Below are positions 55,443 to 63,860 of a DNA stretch of 64,000 nucleotides, piece by piece. How positions within the stretch are numbered: the stretch's first letter is position 1; each line of letters opens with the position of its first letter. Origin of the DNA: Anoxybacterium sp963668245 (GTDB taxonomy: Bacteria; Bacillota; Clostridia; Peptostreptococcales; Anaerovoracaceae); assembly GCA_963668245.2 (NCBI GenBank), contig OY764195.2, positions 2,666,001 through 2,730,000 of the forward strand. The letters are read 5' to 3'. The notes under the pieces were generated by a model. The model ran no database searches. It was not told the DNA's origin and worked only from the letters and a program-made list of their open reading frames with translations. The position numbers and the translations under genes are program-made.

Positions 55443-55650
55443 TCAATATATTTTATTATTCCTCTGTACCAACATGGTCTTTGTATCTGCATCCCAGCTT
55501 ACAGTAAGGCCAAGGGCTTCAAAACTCCCTCTCAGTGGTGCCAGGGTTCTTCCATCTTTGTTGCAATTGCATCTGCTTGAGATTGGGTTATCATACCAAC
55601 ATCGTTCCTAATACAACCAGCGTAATCACTCTATTTTTTGTATGTTTCAT
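55443..55650 (-). pseudogene. Remnant of a secreted stalk (copper amine oxidase N-like) domain gene
   Basis: From an ATG at 55650, with AAAGGTG upstream, the sequence reads MKHTKNRVITLVVLGTMLV, a good signal peptide start, then hits TGA TAA. Further on, a different frame encodes DGRTLAPLRGSFEALGLT and VSWDADTKTMLVQ, the stalk-domain consensus, before TGA at 55443. About 70 codons remain of what must have been a longer gene: an internal deletion plus frameshift. It lies immediately upstream of the beta-helix lipoprotein gene. Confidence 0.75.
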
Positions 55651-55769
55651 TCCATTCACCTTTCACTCTTACGATTTGTTTTCTGCTAACTTATGCTTTG
55701 ATTATAGAAAAGAATTGTGGTAATTGTGTAAAGGTTATATGAACAACATCTAAATCAAACGTTCACCCG

Positions 55770-55874
55770 CTAAACAATATTTCGAAGGTTAGGACCTGCA
55801 ATTGCCAACCGCCAAAACATTACCGCAAGGCGCGTTTCCCCTTGACTGCTTTCATTTGATATTCCGATTCTCAT
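55770..55874 (-). pseudogene. 34-codon remnant resembling the N-terminus of alanine dehydrogenase/PntA
   Basis: AAGGAGAGAAATT precedes an ATG, then MRIGISNESSQGETRLAV, which resembles the MRIGIPKE-x-x-x-x-ETRVA start of alanine dehydrogenase and transhydrogenase alpha subunits; it ends at TAG after 34 codons without the rest of the enzyme. The intact ribosome site shows that it derives from a real gene start. A chance short open frame cannot be excluded. Confidence 0.35.
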
Positions 55875-55909
55875 AATTTCTCTCCTTGTTGAGATATTTG
55901 CCCATAAAA

Positions 55910-55933
55910 AAATCAACATACAAATGTTGATTT
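55910..55933 (-). terminator. Intrinsic terminator of the mini ferritin-like gene
   Basis: AAATCAACA and TGTTGATTT flank a 6-base loop and are followed by TTTTATG on the minus strand. Begins 28 bases after the stop. Confidence 0.7.
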
Positions 55934-55960
55934 AATACGCAGAACGATTCAAGAAAACAG

Positions 55961-56170
55961 TTACTTGTCACCCAGTTGTTTGCTCATTTTTTTAAAAGCG
56001 ACATATCTGTCTCTTAATATCCTTTCATGTTCTTCTTCCTCTAATTTCAACTGTTCAAAGAACTTTTTAACCTTTTCATCATCCGAATTATCCGCTAACA
56101 TTTGATAGTGCTTTTGGGCTTTCATCTCATCTTCAATTGCTTCTAATATGCCATTCAATATTAATTCCAT
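55961..56170 (-). CDS. 69-residue ferritin-like (half-rubrerythrin) protein
   Basis: A small two-helix protein: EAIEDEMKAQKHYQML in the first helix and QLKLEEEEHERILRD in the second, giving E...E-x-x-x-x-x-Y and E-x-x-H metal-binding residues that match one half of a rubrerythrin or ferritin four-helix bundle. Two copies would make one diiron site. Well-formed ribosome site (AGGAGAGG) and terminator indicate a real gene. A role in iron or peroxide handling is inferred from the residues. It may also be a helical protein with another function. Confidence 0.7.
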   Translation of the reverse strand: MELILNGILEAIEDEMKAQKHYQMLADNSDDEKVKKFFEQLKLEEEEHERILRDRYVAFKKMSKQLGDK

Positions 56171-56218
56171 CTATGTTTCCTCTCCTATATGTTTATATCA
56201 TATGTTACTCAAACACCA

Positions 56219-57355
56219 TTACAGCCTTTTAGCAATAACCAACGTGATGTCATCTTTAATTGTCTCATCTCCAACAAATTCAATAAAATCTTCTCGGATG
56301 TAATGAATCATCTCTTCTGGTTTTTTCTTTGCTGCGCTTGACATAACCTGTTTTAGTCGTTTCTCATAAAACTCTTGTTGTGACCTTTGCTCCGGAAGTC
56401 CATCTGACATCATAAACAGTGTCATATTTGATGTAAAAGGCAAAACTGTATCTTCATATTGAAACCACGAATCATCAATCGCTGAAGTAATCGGAAGGCC
56501 AGCCTTACTCAATTCCATCATCTGGTTCGTAGCACTTACTAAAACGGGACACTCATGTACACCTCCATTGCAATATGTCAATTCTCCTGCTTTAATATCA
56601 AATACAATCAGAAAAAGACACACTAAATATTCTTCAGGGTACCCTTCTTTTTTATATTGTTCAACAAAATAATACATGATTTCTTTGGGGGAAATTACTT
56701 GACCCGGAATATGTTTCAAACTAAAATAGCTTCGAATTGTATCCTTCACGAAAATCGAAAGCATTGCGCTGTCAAGTCCATGTCCTGATACATCTGCTAC
56801 AAATCCAAAGTATTGCTCAAAATAATCGTCTAAAAGCCCATTATCAATTTGAAACACATCAAAAAGATCTCCACCAATTACATCAGCTGGTAAATACAGT
56901 GACGCAAATGAGACACACTCTTCATCTGGCAAAGATTTTGGCAATGCACGGCTATGAATTTTCATTGCATTTTTTAGTTCATAGTCCAATTTTTTTTGTA
57001 TTCGTTCAAACTCAACGTATTTTTCATTTCCGTAAAGAAAAACCAACTCACCTTGGCAAAACAATTTAAAGGGCAGCTTACGAATTCCATAACTACCATA
57101 AAAAATAAATTCTTCCCAGTTGGACGGTTCCTCTGTCACATTACGAAGAAAAAAGGAAACCTGCTCTCTATGAATTTCAGAGGTAACATCAAAAATACTC
57201 ATGCTATAGAGTTGAACATCTGAATACCCAAGAAAAGTCTGCATCTTATGGTTCGCATATGTGATTGTTCCATCTACAGTACATACAAGAAAATAATCTT
57301 CGATGAGATCAGCCATTGTCTCATATATTCTCATTTTGTCGTGCTTCTGCTTCAT
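56219..57355 (-). CDS. PAS-SpoIIE-type serine phosphatase
   Basis: A 378-residue cytoplasmic protein: an N-terminal PAS domain (DYFLVCTVDGTITYANHKMQTFLGYSD), a linker helix, and a PP2C-like phosphatase of the SpoIIE/RsbU type with VIGGDLFDVFQ, GHGLDSAML, MMSDGLPEQRSQ and DDITLVIAKRL, where the Asp residues bind metal. It would dephosphorylate an anti-sigma-factor antagonist, acting as a signal relay. No anti-sigma gene is next to it. ATG at 57355 follows GGAGG. Confidence 0.88.
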   Translation of the reverse strand: MKQKHDKMRIYETMADLIEDYFLVCTVDGTITYANHKMQTFLGYSDVQLYSMSIFDVTSEIHREQVSFFLRNVTEEPSNWEEFIFYGSYGIRKLPFKLFCQGELVFLYGNEKYVEFERIQKKLDYELKNAMKIHSRALPKSLPDEECVSFASLYLPADVIGGDLFDVFQIDNGLLDDYFEQYFGFVADVSGHGLDSAMLSIFVKDTIRSYFSLKHIPGQVISPKEIMYYFVEQYKKEGYPEEYLVCLFLIVFDIKAGELTYCNGGVHECPVLVSATNQMMELSKAGLPITSAIDDSWFQYEDTVLPFTSNMTLFMMSDGLPEQRSQQEFYEKRLKQVMSSAAKKKPEEMIHYIREDFIEFVGDETIKDDITLVIAKRL

Positions 57356-57611
57356 CGGCTTCCTCCAGTTTTGCATGCTGCGAATTAGTTTAATATGTAT
57401 AGTATACTCTTTTTTCCCAATATCCGCATTAGAAAATCATAAAATGTCCCGCCACATTTCATTTCAGGACGAAAATAATATATTTGTTCAAAATTTCAAA
57501 CATATCCCACTTGAAATCCCGATTAATTTTGTCCAATTGAGGTATAGATATTTTTATAAGTAGCATATGTCAATATGATGACAAAAATAACATTAATGGG
57601 AGGTATTTACT

Positions 57612-58253
57612 ATGTTAATGGACGAAAAAACTCGTGAAGAAGTTAAAAAAATGTTAAGTGGTCTGCAAGAGGAAGTCAAGCTGTTGGTGTTTACCCAGAA
57701 GTTCGAATGTCAATATTGTAAGGATACACGCAGCATTGTCCAAGAAATTGCAGATTTATCGGACAAAATCAGCATGGAGGTTTACGATTTTGTTGAAGAT
57801 AAAGATATCGTGGAGAAATACCAAATAGATAAAATACCAGCAATTGCTGTTTGTGGCAAAGAAGATTATGGCATTCGTTTTTATGGAATTCCTGCTGGCT
57901 ATGAATTCACATCCCTACTAGAATCAATTAAAACGGTCTCCATTGGCACTACCACGCTTTCCGAGGAAACAAAATCTTATCTCGATGGATTAAAAGACCC
58001 TGTACATCTAAAGATATTTGTTACGCCAACCTGTCCATATTGCCCAGGAGCAGTGGTCCTCGCACATCAAATGGCATACTCTAGTGAATTTGTAAAGGCT
58101 GAAATGATTGAAGTGAGTGAATTTCCTCATCTCGCCAACAAATATGGTGTTCAAGGAGTTCCTCGCACGGTAATCAATGAGGATGTCTACATGGAAGGGG
58201 CTGCACCAGATCAGCTTCTGACTGAAAAAATACAGGAAGCAATAGGCAGGTGA
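57612..58253 (+). CDS. Protein disulfide oxidoreductase (two thioredoxin folds)
   Basis: A 213-residue protein of tandem glutaredoxin-like folds with CQYC near residue 36 and CPYC near residue 141. This resembles the PDO family or the N-terminal half of AhpF. It starts after GGGAGG. It is followed by a thioredoxin reductase four bases later, forming a likely electron-transfer pair; an AhpC or other peroxiredoxin was not seen. Confidence 0.9.
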   Translation: MLMDEKTREEVKKMLSGLQEEVKLLVFTQKFECQYCKDTRSIVQEIADLSDKISMEVYDFVEDKDIVEKYQIDKIPAIAVCGKEDYGIRFYGIPAGYEFTSLLESIKTVSIGTTTLSEETKSYLDGLKDPVHLKIFVTPTCPYCPGAVVLAHQMAYSSEFVKAEMIEVSEFPHLANKYGVQGVPRTVINEDVYMEGAAPDQLLTEKIQEAIGR

Positions 58254-58257
58254 TTAT

Positions 58258-59229
58258 ATGGACTTTAATTTATTTAGCCTTGGCAGTACAACAGAAGTTG
58301 ATCTATCTCAAGTATTTGACGTCGTGATTATAGGAGGCGGTCCTGGTGGCTTGACTGCGGCTCTTTACACTGGCAGATACCGGTTAAACACACTGATCAT
58401 TGAACGAGAACTTCTTTCTGGCGGTCAAATGATGGCTACTGAATGGATTGAAAACTATCCTGGTTTTGAAGAACCCGTTATGGGAAGTGATCTTGCAAAG
58501 CAAATGGAAGCGCAAGCCATAAAAGCTGGCGTTCAAATTTTACGTGCTTCTGTTAGCCAAGTTACACTTTCTGAATCTATCAAATCCCTGGTTACAACCA
58601 AGGGTGAAGTGAAGTCAAAATCCCTCATTTTTGCAACAGGGACACATCCAAGATCCTTGGGGATTCCAGGAGAGGAAGCATTTCGCGGAAAAGGAATTTC
58701 ATATTGCGCAACCTGTGACGGACCTTTTAATGAGGGAAAAACAATTGCTGTTATAGGAGGTGGGAACACAGCCCTGCAAGAATCTCTTTTTCTCACCAAA
58801 TTTGTAAAAAAACTATACCTAATACATCGTAGGGATGAATTTAGAGCAGATAAAATACTTCAAGAAAAAATATTTCAGAATCCCAAAATTGAGGTTGTCC
58901 TAAACGCAAAACCAACCGAAATCAATTTTGAAGATCAAAAGGCGCGCTTCATTCAAATTGAAAAAGAAGGTCTTGCAGATTCCATCCCAGTGGATTCCAT
59001 CTTTATATTTGCAGGTATTATTCCAAACAATGAATTGTTCAAAGAAATGATTGCTTTGAATCATGACGGATATGTCATAACCGATGAAAATATGAAGACG
59101 AATATTGACGGAGTTTTTGCCGTAGGTGATATCCGCACAAAATCTCTAAGACAAATTGCAACTGCCATTGGAGATGGTGCTGTTGCCGCTCATAGCGCAG
59201 AGATGTATTTAGCCGAACAATCGATTTAG
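58258..59229 (+). CDS. Thioredoxin reductase-like flavoprotein (second copy)
   Basis: A 323-residue homologue of TrxB with FAD motif GGGPGGLTAALYTGRY, CATCDG redox motif, VIGGGNTALQES for the nucleotide and AVGDIRTKSLR. It differs from the operon TrxB in having an N-terminal extension and in neighbours. Together with the preceding PDO gene it looks like a split AhpF. The 3' end overlaps the convergent HD-GYP gene by 21 bp. Confidence 0.92.
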   Translation: MDFNLFSLGSTTEVDLSQVFDVVIIGGGPGGLTAALYTGRYRLNTLIIERELLSGGQMMATEWIENYPGFEEPVMGSDLAKQMEAQAIKAGVQILRASVSQVTLSESIKSLVTTKGEVKSKSLIFATGTHPRSLGIPGEEAFRGKGISYCATCDGPFNEGKTIAVIGGGNTALQESLFLTKFVKKLYLIHRRDEFRADKILQEKIFQNPKIEVVLNAKPTEINFEDQKARFIQIEKEGLADSIPVDSIFIFAGIIPNNELFKEMIALNHDGYVITDENMKTNIDGVFAVGDIRTKSLRQIATAIGDGAVAAHSAEMYLAEQSI

Positions 59230-60465
59230 AAAAGCATCTGTAACTTCAGGCGAGAATTGGCTTCCACTTAGTGAAATCAGTTCTCGCTTTGCTTCATCTT
59301 TGCTTTTCGCTTTTTTATAAATTCTTTCCGATGTCATTGCATCCCAAGCATCCGCAACCATGAGTATCTGTGAACCGAGAGGTATTTCATCCCCCATTAA
59401 TCCGTGTGGATACCCATTGCCATCCCATCTTTCATGATGATGTAATACAATCTTAGCAATTTGATTGAGTTCTTTTGCTTCGATCAACATATCAAATCCA
59501 AATTGACTATGCTGCTTCACAAGTTCATACTCTTCTCCAGAAAATGTTTCTGGTTTATTCAGCAGGCTCACTGGAATTAGAATTTTTCCGATGTCATGAA
59601 CAAGACCGCTGAGCATAATCTCATCAATTTGTTCTTCCTGCAAATTCATCTCTTGTGCAATTCCAACTGCATATTCAGCTACATTATTGGAATGCCCTCT
59701 TGTGTACGCGTCATAATACTCCAAAACTTTTACCAAGGTTTTTATAATATCCGTTGTAATGCAGCGTTCCGTATCCCTGAGTTGCGCTACTGTGTGAAAC
59801 AGTTCTGCAGATAAAACCTCTTGCTTGTCTTTCAGTTTTTCACTCATTAAGAATCGTTCTATATATTGAAGAAAACACAATCTAGCTAGAAAAAAAGCCG
59901 ATGCGATCAACAAAATTGGAGAAAAAATTTTCGGGGCGTAATCCCATGCACTATTTCCATATGGGGTGAAAAAGAAAAGATAAACAAGCCCTCCCAAATA
60001 ATAAGAAAGTAGCATTTGATATTTTGTCAAAAACTGAAATGCCAACACAAAGATAACAGTTACCATGTCAACAATAAAAACTACACTATCACTTTGGTAA
60101 CCCGCCATATGCATCCCCCAAAACAAAAGCAACGCATACGCAGTATACATTATAAACCTGGAAATCTTTCGATATTGATTTGCCTCACCAACTGGACAAC
60201 GGTAAGAAAATAAAAAAAGAAGAAAACCGATCGTACTCATAATTCCATTCCCCACAATAACCCCTTGTGAGTCTTTTATCAAGATGGAAAGTACAAGCAT
60301 TACAACCGCTACTGGAACCAAAACTCGAATCATATAATAAACTGTTTTATAATTTGACTCTAACAGCTCCATATGGAAAATCGGCTGATGTTCATTTGGC
60401 TCATTTTGAAAAAGTTTATTCCTGAATTCCTTTTCTGCCCTTCTCTTTTTCTTTTTTTCTGGCAT
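59209..60465 (-). CDS. Membrane HD-GYP phosphodiesterase
   Basis: A 418-residue protein: about seven hydrophobic segments at residues 45-225 and a C-terminal HD-GYP domain with HDIGKILIPVSLLNKP and HHHERWDGNGYPHG, complete with the GYP triplet, plus VADAWDAMTSERIYK. It should hydrolyse c-di-GMP, in contrast to the GYF variant at 16.4 kb. It overlaps the end of the thioredoxin reductase gene by 21 bp. A short hairpin-like GGTCTA/TAGACC element lies just upstream of the start (60487-60500). Confidence 0.9.
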   Translation of the reverse strand: MPEKKKKRRAEKEFRNKLFQNEPNEHQPIFHMELLESNYKTVYYMIRVLVPVAVVMLVLSILIKDSQGVIVGNGIMSTIGFLLFLFSYRCPVGEANQYRKISRFIMYTAYALLLFWGMHMAGYQSDSVVFIVDMVTVIFVLAFQFLTKYQMLLSYYLGGLVYLFFFTPYGNSAWDYAPKIFSPILLIASAFFLARLCFLQYIERFLMSEKLKDKQEVLSAELFHTVAQLRDTERCITTDIIKTLVKVLEYYDAYTRGHSNNVAEYAVGIAQEMNLQEEQIDEIMLSGLVHDIGKILIPVSLLNKPETFSGEEYELVKQHSQFGFDMLIEAKELNQIAKIVLHHHERWDGNGYPHGLMGDEIPLGSQILMVADAWDAMTSERIYKKAKSKDEAKRELISLSGSQFSPEVTDAFLNRLFG

Positions 60466-60486
60466 GATATCCCCAACCCATCCTTA

Positions 60487-60500
60487 GGTCTAGTTAGACC
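60487..60500. promoter_or_regulatory. Palindrome upstream of the HD-GYP gene
   Basis: GGTCTA and TAGACC are inverted repeats two bases apart, 22 bases upstream of the HD-GYP start. Possible operator or small RNA hairpin. Weak evidence. Confidence 0.25.
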
Positions 60501-60639
60501 AGATTTAACATAGAAAACTTCACCTTACTTTCTTCTTATTACCCTAAAAATCAATGAATTAATTACTCGATTTCATATTTTCTTTTTCACACTCAGAATA
60601 CCAACTGGTTTTTACATAACGACATAGTTTTCGCTTCGC

Positions 60640-61410
60640 TTAGAAATAATCTATTGTAACATTTGACTTGTTCTCATTAAAATAGATTTGATCTCCCTGA
60701 GGATAATGCCACGCCGAATATAGCACTGTGGGTTTTAAAACTCCTCGATCCATCTGATAATCTTCATAATACGCAGACCAATTTACTTTTCTTTCCACAC
60801 CGTTTACGTCCACCGCAGTACGGTCTTCTGTCAAAAAAGATATCGGAAGACCCTCCATATCAAATGTAAAAAGACCCTTTGCTGATGTACCATTCCAAGA
60901 AATAGAAGCTTTTGCGTGGATGTCATCCATAGCCTCCCATGTAATATATTTTTGAAGAGCAACACTTGGAACTAAAAAACACTCCGCTAATATTGTCGCC
61001 AAGCAAGATTGATTGAGAGATTCTCCTGTTTGATGAAATAAAGGAATAATCTTGGCTAGTTTTCCTTTCATACTCCCAACGCCGTTATGATAAGAATCAA
61101 GTCCCTCAAAAGGAATCCCAAATACAGAAGATTTTATATATGCAAATCGCACTGGTGTCTCTACAAAATTATATTGGGTATAGTCTATTTTAATTTTTTT
61201 ATCCTGTGTCATCATAAAATCCACATCATAAAATTGTGCCTTCATGTAGTCCATTTGAGATTTTCCAATCCATCCACTTTTATGAAAAAAACGATTGACT
61301 GGATTTGGTAAAGATTTCAGTTCTGACTCAGAGAATACCCCTTTCAACTTTTGCTTGTTCCTCAAGGATTTCATTTCTTGAGTTATCTTTCGATTCAATT
61401 TTTTTTTCAT
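60640..61410 (-). CDS. DUF6544-like protein
   Basis: A 256-residue protein with the N-terminal LPNPVNRFFHKSGW segment typical of DUF6544/DUF6920 proteins. It has no signal peptide and no membrane helix that I can find. Function is unknown. I use the ATG at 61410, which is followed by KKKLNRKIT; a start three codons earlier is possible. It follows the ARMT1-like gene with almost no gap and probably shares its transcript. Confidence 0.6.
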   Translation of the reverse strand: MKKKLNRKITQEMKSLRNKQKLKGVFSESELKSLPNPVNRFFHKSGWIGKSQMDYMKAQFYDVDFMMTQDKKIKIDYTQYNFVETPVRFAYIKSSVFGIPFEGLDSYHNGVGSMKGKLAKIIPLFHQTGESLNQSCLATILAECFLVPSVALQKYITWEAMDDIHAKASISWNGTSAKGLFTFDMEGLPISFLTEDRTAVDVNGVERKVNWSAYYEDYQMDRGVLKPTVLYSAWHYPQGDQIYFNENKSNVTIDYF

Positions 61411-61412
61411 CT

Positions 61413-62597
61413 TCAACAACCTCTTTCCTGATTCTTTTGGATTAGCTGAACCATACCATATTTCCCGTCAATTAGCCAATTTCTATCTTCTTCATAAAGT
61501 TCCTGTACCTTTTTTTCTGACAAGCCTACCATCACTTCAGACTTTAATGTCCGTAGGATGAGAAGATTGGTTGGGAAATAGCTTGTGATTTCCTCAGAAT
61601 TTGCTGTGAAATTCCAGTTTCGGTCTTCTACCAGCCTGCGATAATTCAAATCTCCTTTACAAATCACCAGATTCGATTTTTTTAGATGTTTTACCATGGA
61701 TTCCGGAAATTCAATAAAGGGCTTGGGCAAAGACCAGAATGAATCCGTCTGAAACTGAATTTTCCCTTCATTGAGTTCAGCCTCTATCTGCTTCCCCATT
61801 TTCTTCAAAACAGGAGACTCGGATTTTTGAAATGTGTTTATCGTATATTGAAAATCCTCATAAGTCACATCAGATATAAACATAGGGGATGGTTTGCCGT
61901 GAAACACAACAGTATGTGCCAATTTCCTTTCTATTAGAAATAATCCAAGCATGAAATCAGCTGCAAGCTCTATCCCTGCATTGTCAAGAAAAAAATCCAC
62001 TTGTCTTTTTGGTGTTTGAAAAAAAGCCAAAGCATCTTTTATATGATTGATAATAATTTTATCTATTTTATTTATTCTCAGATTCTCATCTTCTTTATAA
62101 AATTGACTTAAATCTGCTTGATTCCCCCAAAGGTTGAATAGAATTAATTCTTTTAATGGTGATTCTGAATCCTTGATTTTTATGGCAGAAGTTTCAACTC
62201 TGTCAAGATTCTCAAGAAGGGCTTCTTCTTTTAAGAAACGAAACGGATCGTTTCCATTTTGCCAATATGCAACACCGTCCAATATCTTTTTGTAAAAGAA
62301 GAATTCAGCAAATAAAAATGGCACCTCCAACCAATTTCTGTGATACTGATTGATTATTTTATTGCCATCATTCCAAAAAGAATAAGCTTCACGAAGATAT
62401 TCCATTTCGCCGTTATACAAAGAAGCTTTCAACCCCAATAATTTTTCTCTCTTCTCCCTTGACAATACGTTGCCTTTGTATATTTCATCCACGATTCTTG
62501 GTAATCGATGCTTGATTGTATAGTTTGCAAAGGAATTGTCTTCAGTTCCATTGATTTCACTTGGCTTATTGATTATTTCACATGACTTAATGGACAT
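61413..62597 (-). CDS. ARMT1-like (DUF89) damage-control phosphatase family protein
   Basis: A 394-residue protein of the DUF89/ARMT1 fold, with the conserved LFNLWGNQADLSQF, FFLDNAGIELAADFMLGLFL and VICKGDLNYRRLVED segments. The Asp and Asn residues there bind metal and phosphate in the family, which removes phosphate from damaged metabolites. The bacterial substrate is not known. It precedes the DUF6544 gene. Identity is recognised from the motifs; the exact subfamily is inference. Confidence 0.82.
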   Translation of the reverse strand: MSIKSCEIINKPSEINGTEDNSFANYTIKHRLPRIVDEIYKGNVLSREKREKLLGLKASLYNGEMEYLREAYSFWNDGNKIINQYHRNWLEVPFLFAEFFFYKKILDGVAYWQNGNDPFRFLKEEALLENLDRVETSAIKIKDSESPLKELILFNLWGNQADLSQFYKEDENLRINKIDKIIINHIKDALAFFQTPKRQVDFFLDNAGIELAADFMLGLFLIERKLAHTVVFHGKPSPMFISDVTYEDFQYTINTFQKSESPVLKKMGKQIEAELNEGKIQFQTDSFWSLPKPFIEFPESMVKHLKKSNLVICKGDLNYRRLVEDRNWNFTANSEEITSYFPTNLLILRTLKSEVMVGLSEKKVQELYEEDRNWLIDGKYGMVQLIQKNQERGC

Positions 62598-62777
62598 ATT
62601 ATATTCATCATCCCTTCTATTTAAGTGATATCATCAACTATAACCGTAAACGCTCCATTTTTAAATTTTCATTGCCCGCCGTATTGATAAATCAAACTTG
62701 GTCAAATATTTTCACTATCTGTAAAATTCAGCAGAATATCATTCATATCAGCAGATCATACTTTTTCATAAACAAAA

Positions 62778-62812
62778 CCTTTGGCAAAAAGGGATTCCTG
62801 ATTTGCCAAAGG
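62778..62812 (-). terminator. Intrinsic terminator of the chemoreceptor-like gene
   Basis: CCTTTGGCAAA pairs perfectly with TTTGCCAAAGG around a 13-base loop, followed by TTTTGTTT on the minus strand. It lies 35 bases after the stop. Confidence 0.75.
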
Positions 62813-62846
62813 CCTCATTGTTTGTTATGAATTTACTGTTACCAGG

Positions 62847-63860
62847 CTATTCTCTTGGTGATTCCGATAGTTGACGGATACTGTCCATCATTTTTTTCAT
62901 AACTTCCTTTTGATTTTTCTCTCGATACGCTTCATAGTCCAAATCCACTCCCCCAACACCGATCAATTGACCATTGATTAGCAGTGGAACCGAATAAGAG
63001 ATCAGTTCTTTTTTTGCATATGGATCGTACGAAACTTTGCTCCATGTCCCTTTTTTTGCTCGTATCGGCCCATAATACCACGATAAGTATTCATTCGATG
63101 ACTTCATATCACGAATTCTTAGGATATTTTCCTTCACCTGGCGATTCTCTTTCCAAAAAGAGTATATCCCCACCGCATAATCATCTTGAGACAAATGCTT
63201 TACTAACGATTCATCGACATAAAAATAGGTTCCTAACATACCTTTGAATTGCCGAATTGCCGTATCGCAGATTTTCTCGATCTCTTTTTGAAGTCCATTA
63301 TAGTATGCTTTTGGATTAGCCTGGGCAGTTTCTAGTTTAAAGCTCTTTTTAATTTCATTTAAAATATATCCTGCAACTTCATCCGCTTCTTTCCCCGATA
63401 GCTGTTGAATGTTCTTATCTTCAAACTTTAATTCTCCTAAAGATTTACTGATTTCATCAATACTCTTTTTGGAAATATCAATTTCAGATTGAATTCCATC
63501 CACCAGCGCTTTGATATTAGAAGCAAAATTTGAAGTCTGTGCTGATAATTTTTGAACTTCATCGGCAACCACCGAAAAAGTTCTACCATGTTCCCCAGCC
63601 CTTGCCGCTTCAATGGAGGCGTTCATGGAAAGAAGATTTGTTTGGCTGGCAAGCCTAGTGATTAGCTCAACAATCTGCTGAATTTCTCCCGACTTTTGAA
63701 ACAGTGCTTCTATACTTTCAAAAATCGAATTAAAACCAATGTTCATGCTTGAGGATTGTTGTTTGAATGCCTGTATCGCATTTAAGTTCTGTGCTTCCAT
63801 GCTTTCAATATCACGAATGGATTGTTGTACTTCTTCTAAAAGTTTGTTCCTCTCCGTCAT
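62847..63860 (-). CDS. Soluble chemoreceptor-like protein with a C-terminal Cache-like domain
   Basis: A 337-residue protein without membrane helices. Residues 1 to about 160 are the tip of a methyl-accepting chemotaxis protein: ELITRLASQTNLLSMNASIE, AARAGEHGRTFSVVADEVQK and LSAQTSNFASNI are nearly canonical. Residues about 195-315 look like a Cache/PAS-type sensor (YYGPIRAKKGTWSKVSYDPY, SVPLLINGQLIGVGGVDLDY). In normal receptors the sensor precedes the signalling tip; here it follows it. AAGGGAG lies upstream of the ATG. It has no obvious cheW or cheA neighbour. Confidence 0.85.
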   Translation of the reverse strand: MTERNKLLEEVQQSIRDIESMEAQNLNAIQAFKQQSSSMNIGFNSIFESIEALFQKSGEIQQIVELITRLASQTNLLSMNASIEAARAGEHGRTFSVVADEVQKLSAQTSNFASNIKALVDGIQSEIDISKKSIDEISKSLGELKFEDKNIQQLSGKEADEVAGYILNEIKKSFKLETAQANPKAYYNGLQKEIEKICDTAIRQFKGMLGTYFYVDESLVKHLSQDDYAVGIYSFWKENRQVKENILRIRDMKSSNEYLSWYYGPIRAKKGTWSKVSYDPYAKKELISYSVPLLINGQLIGVGGVDLDYEAYREKNQKEVMKKMMDSIRQLSESPRE

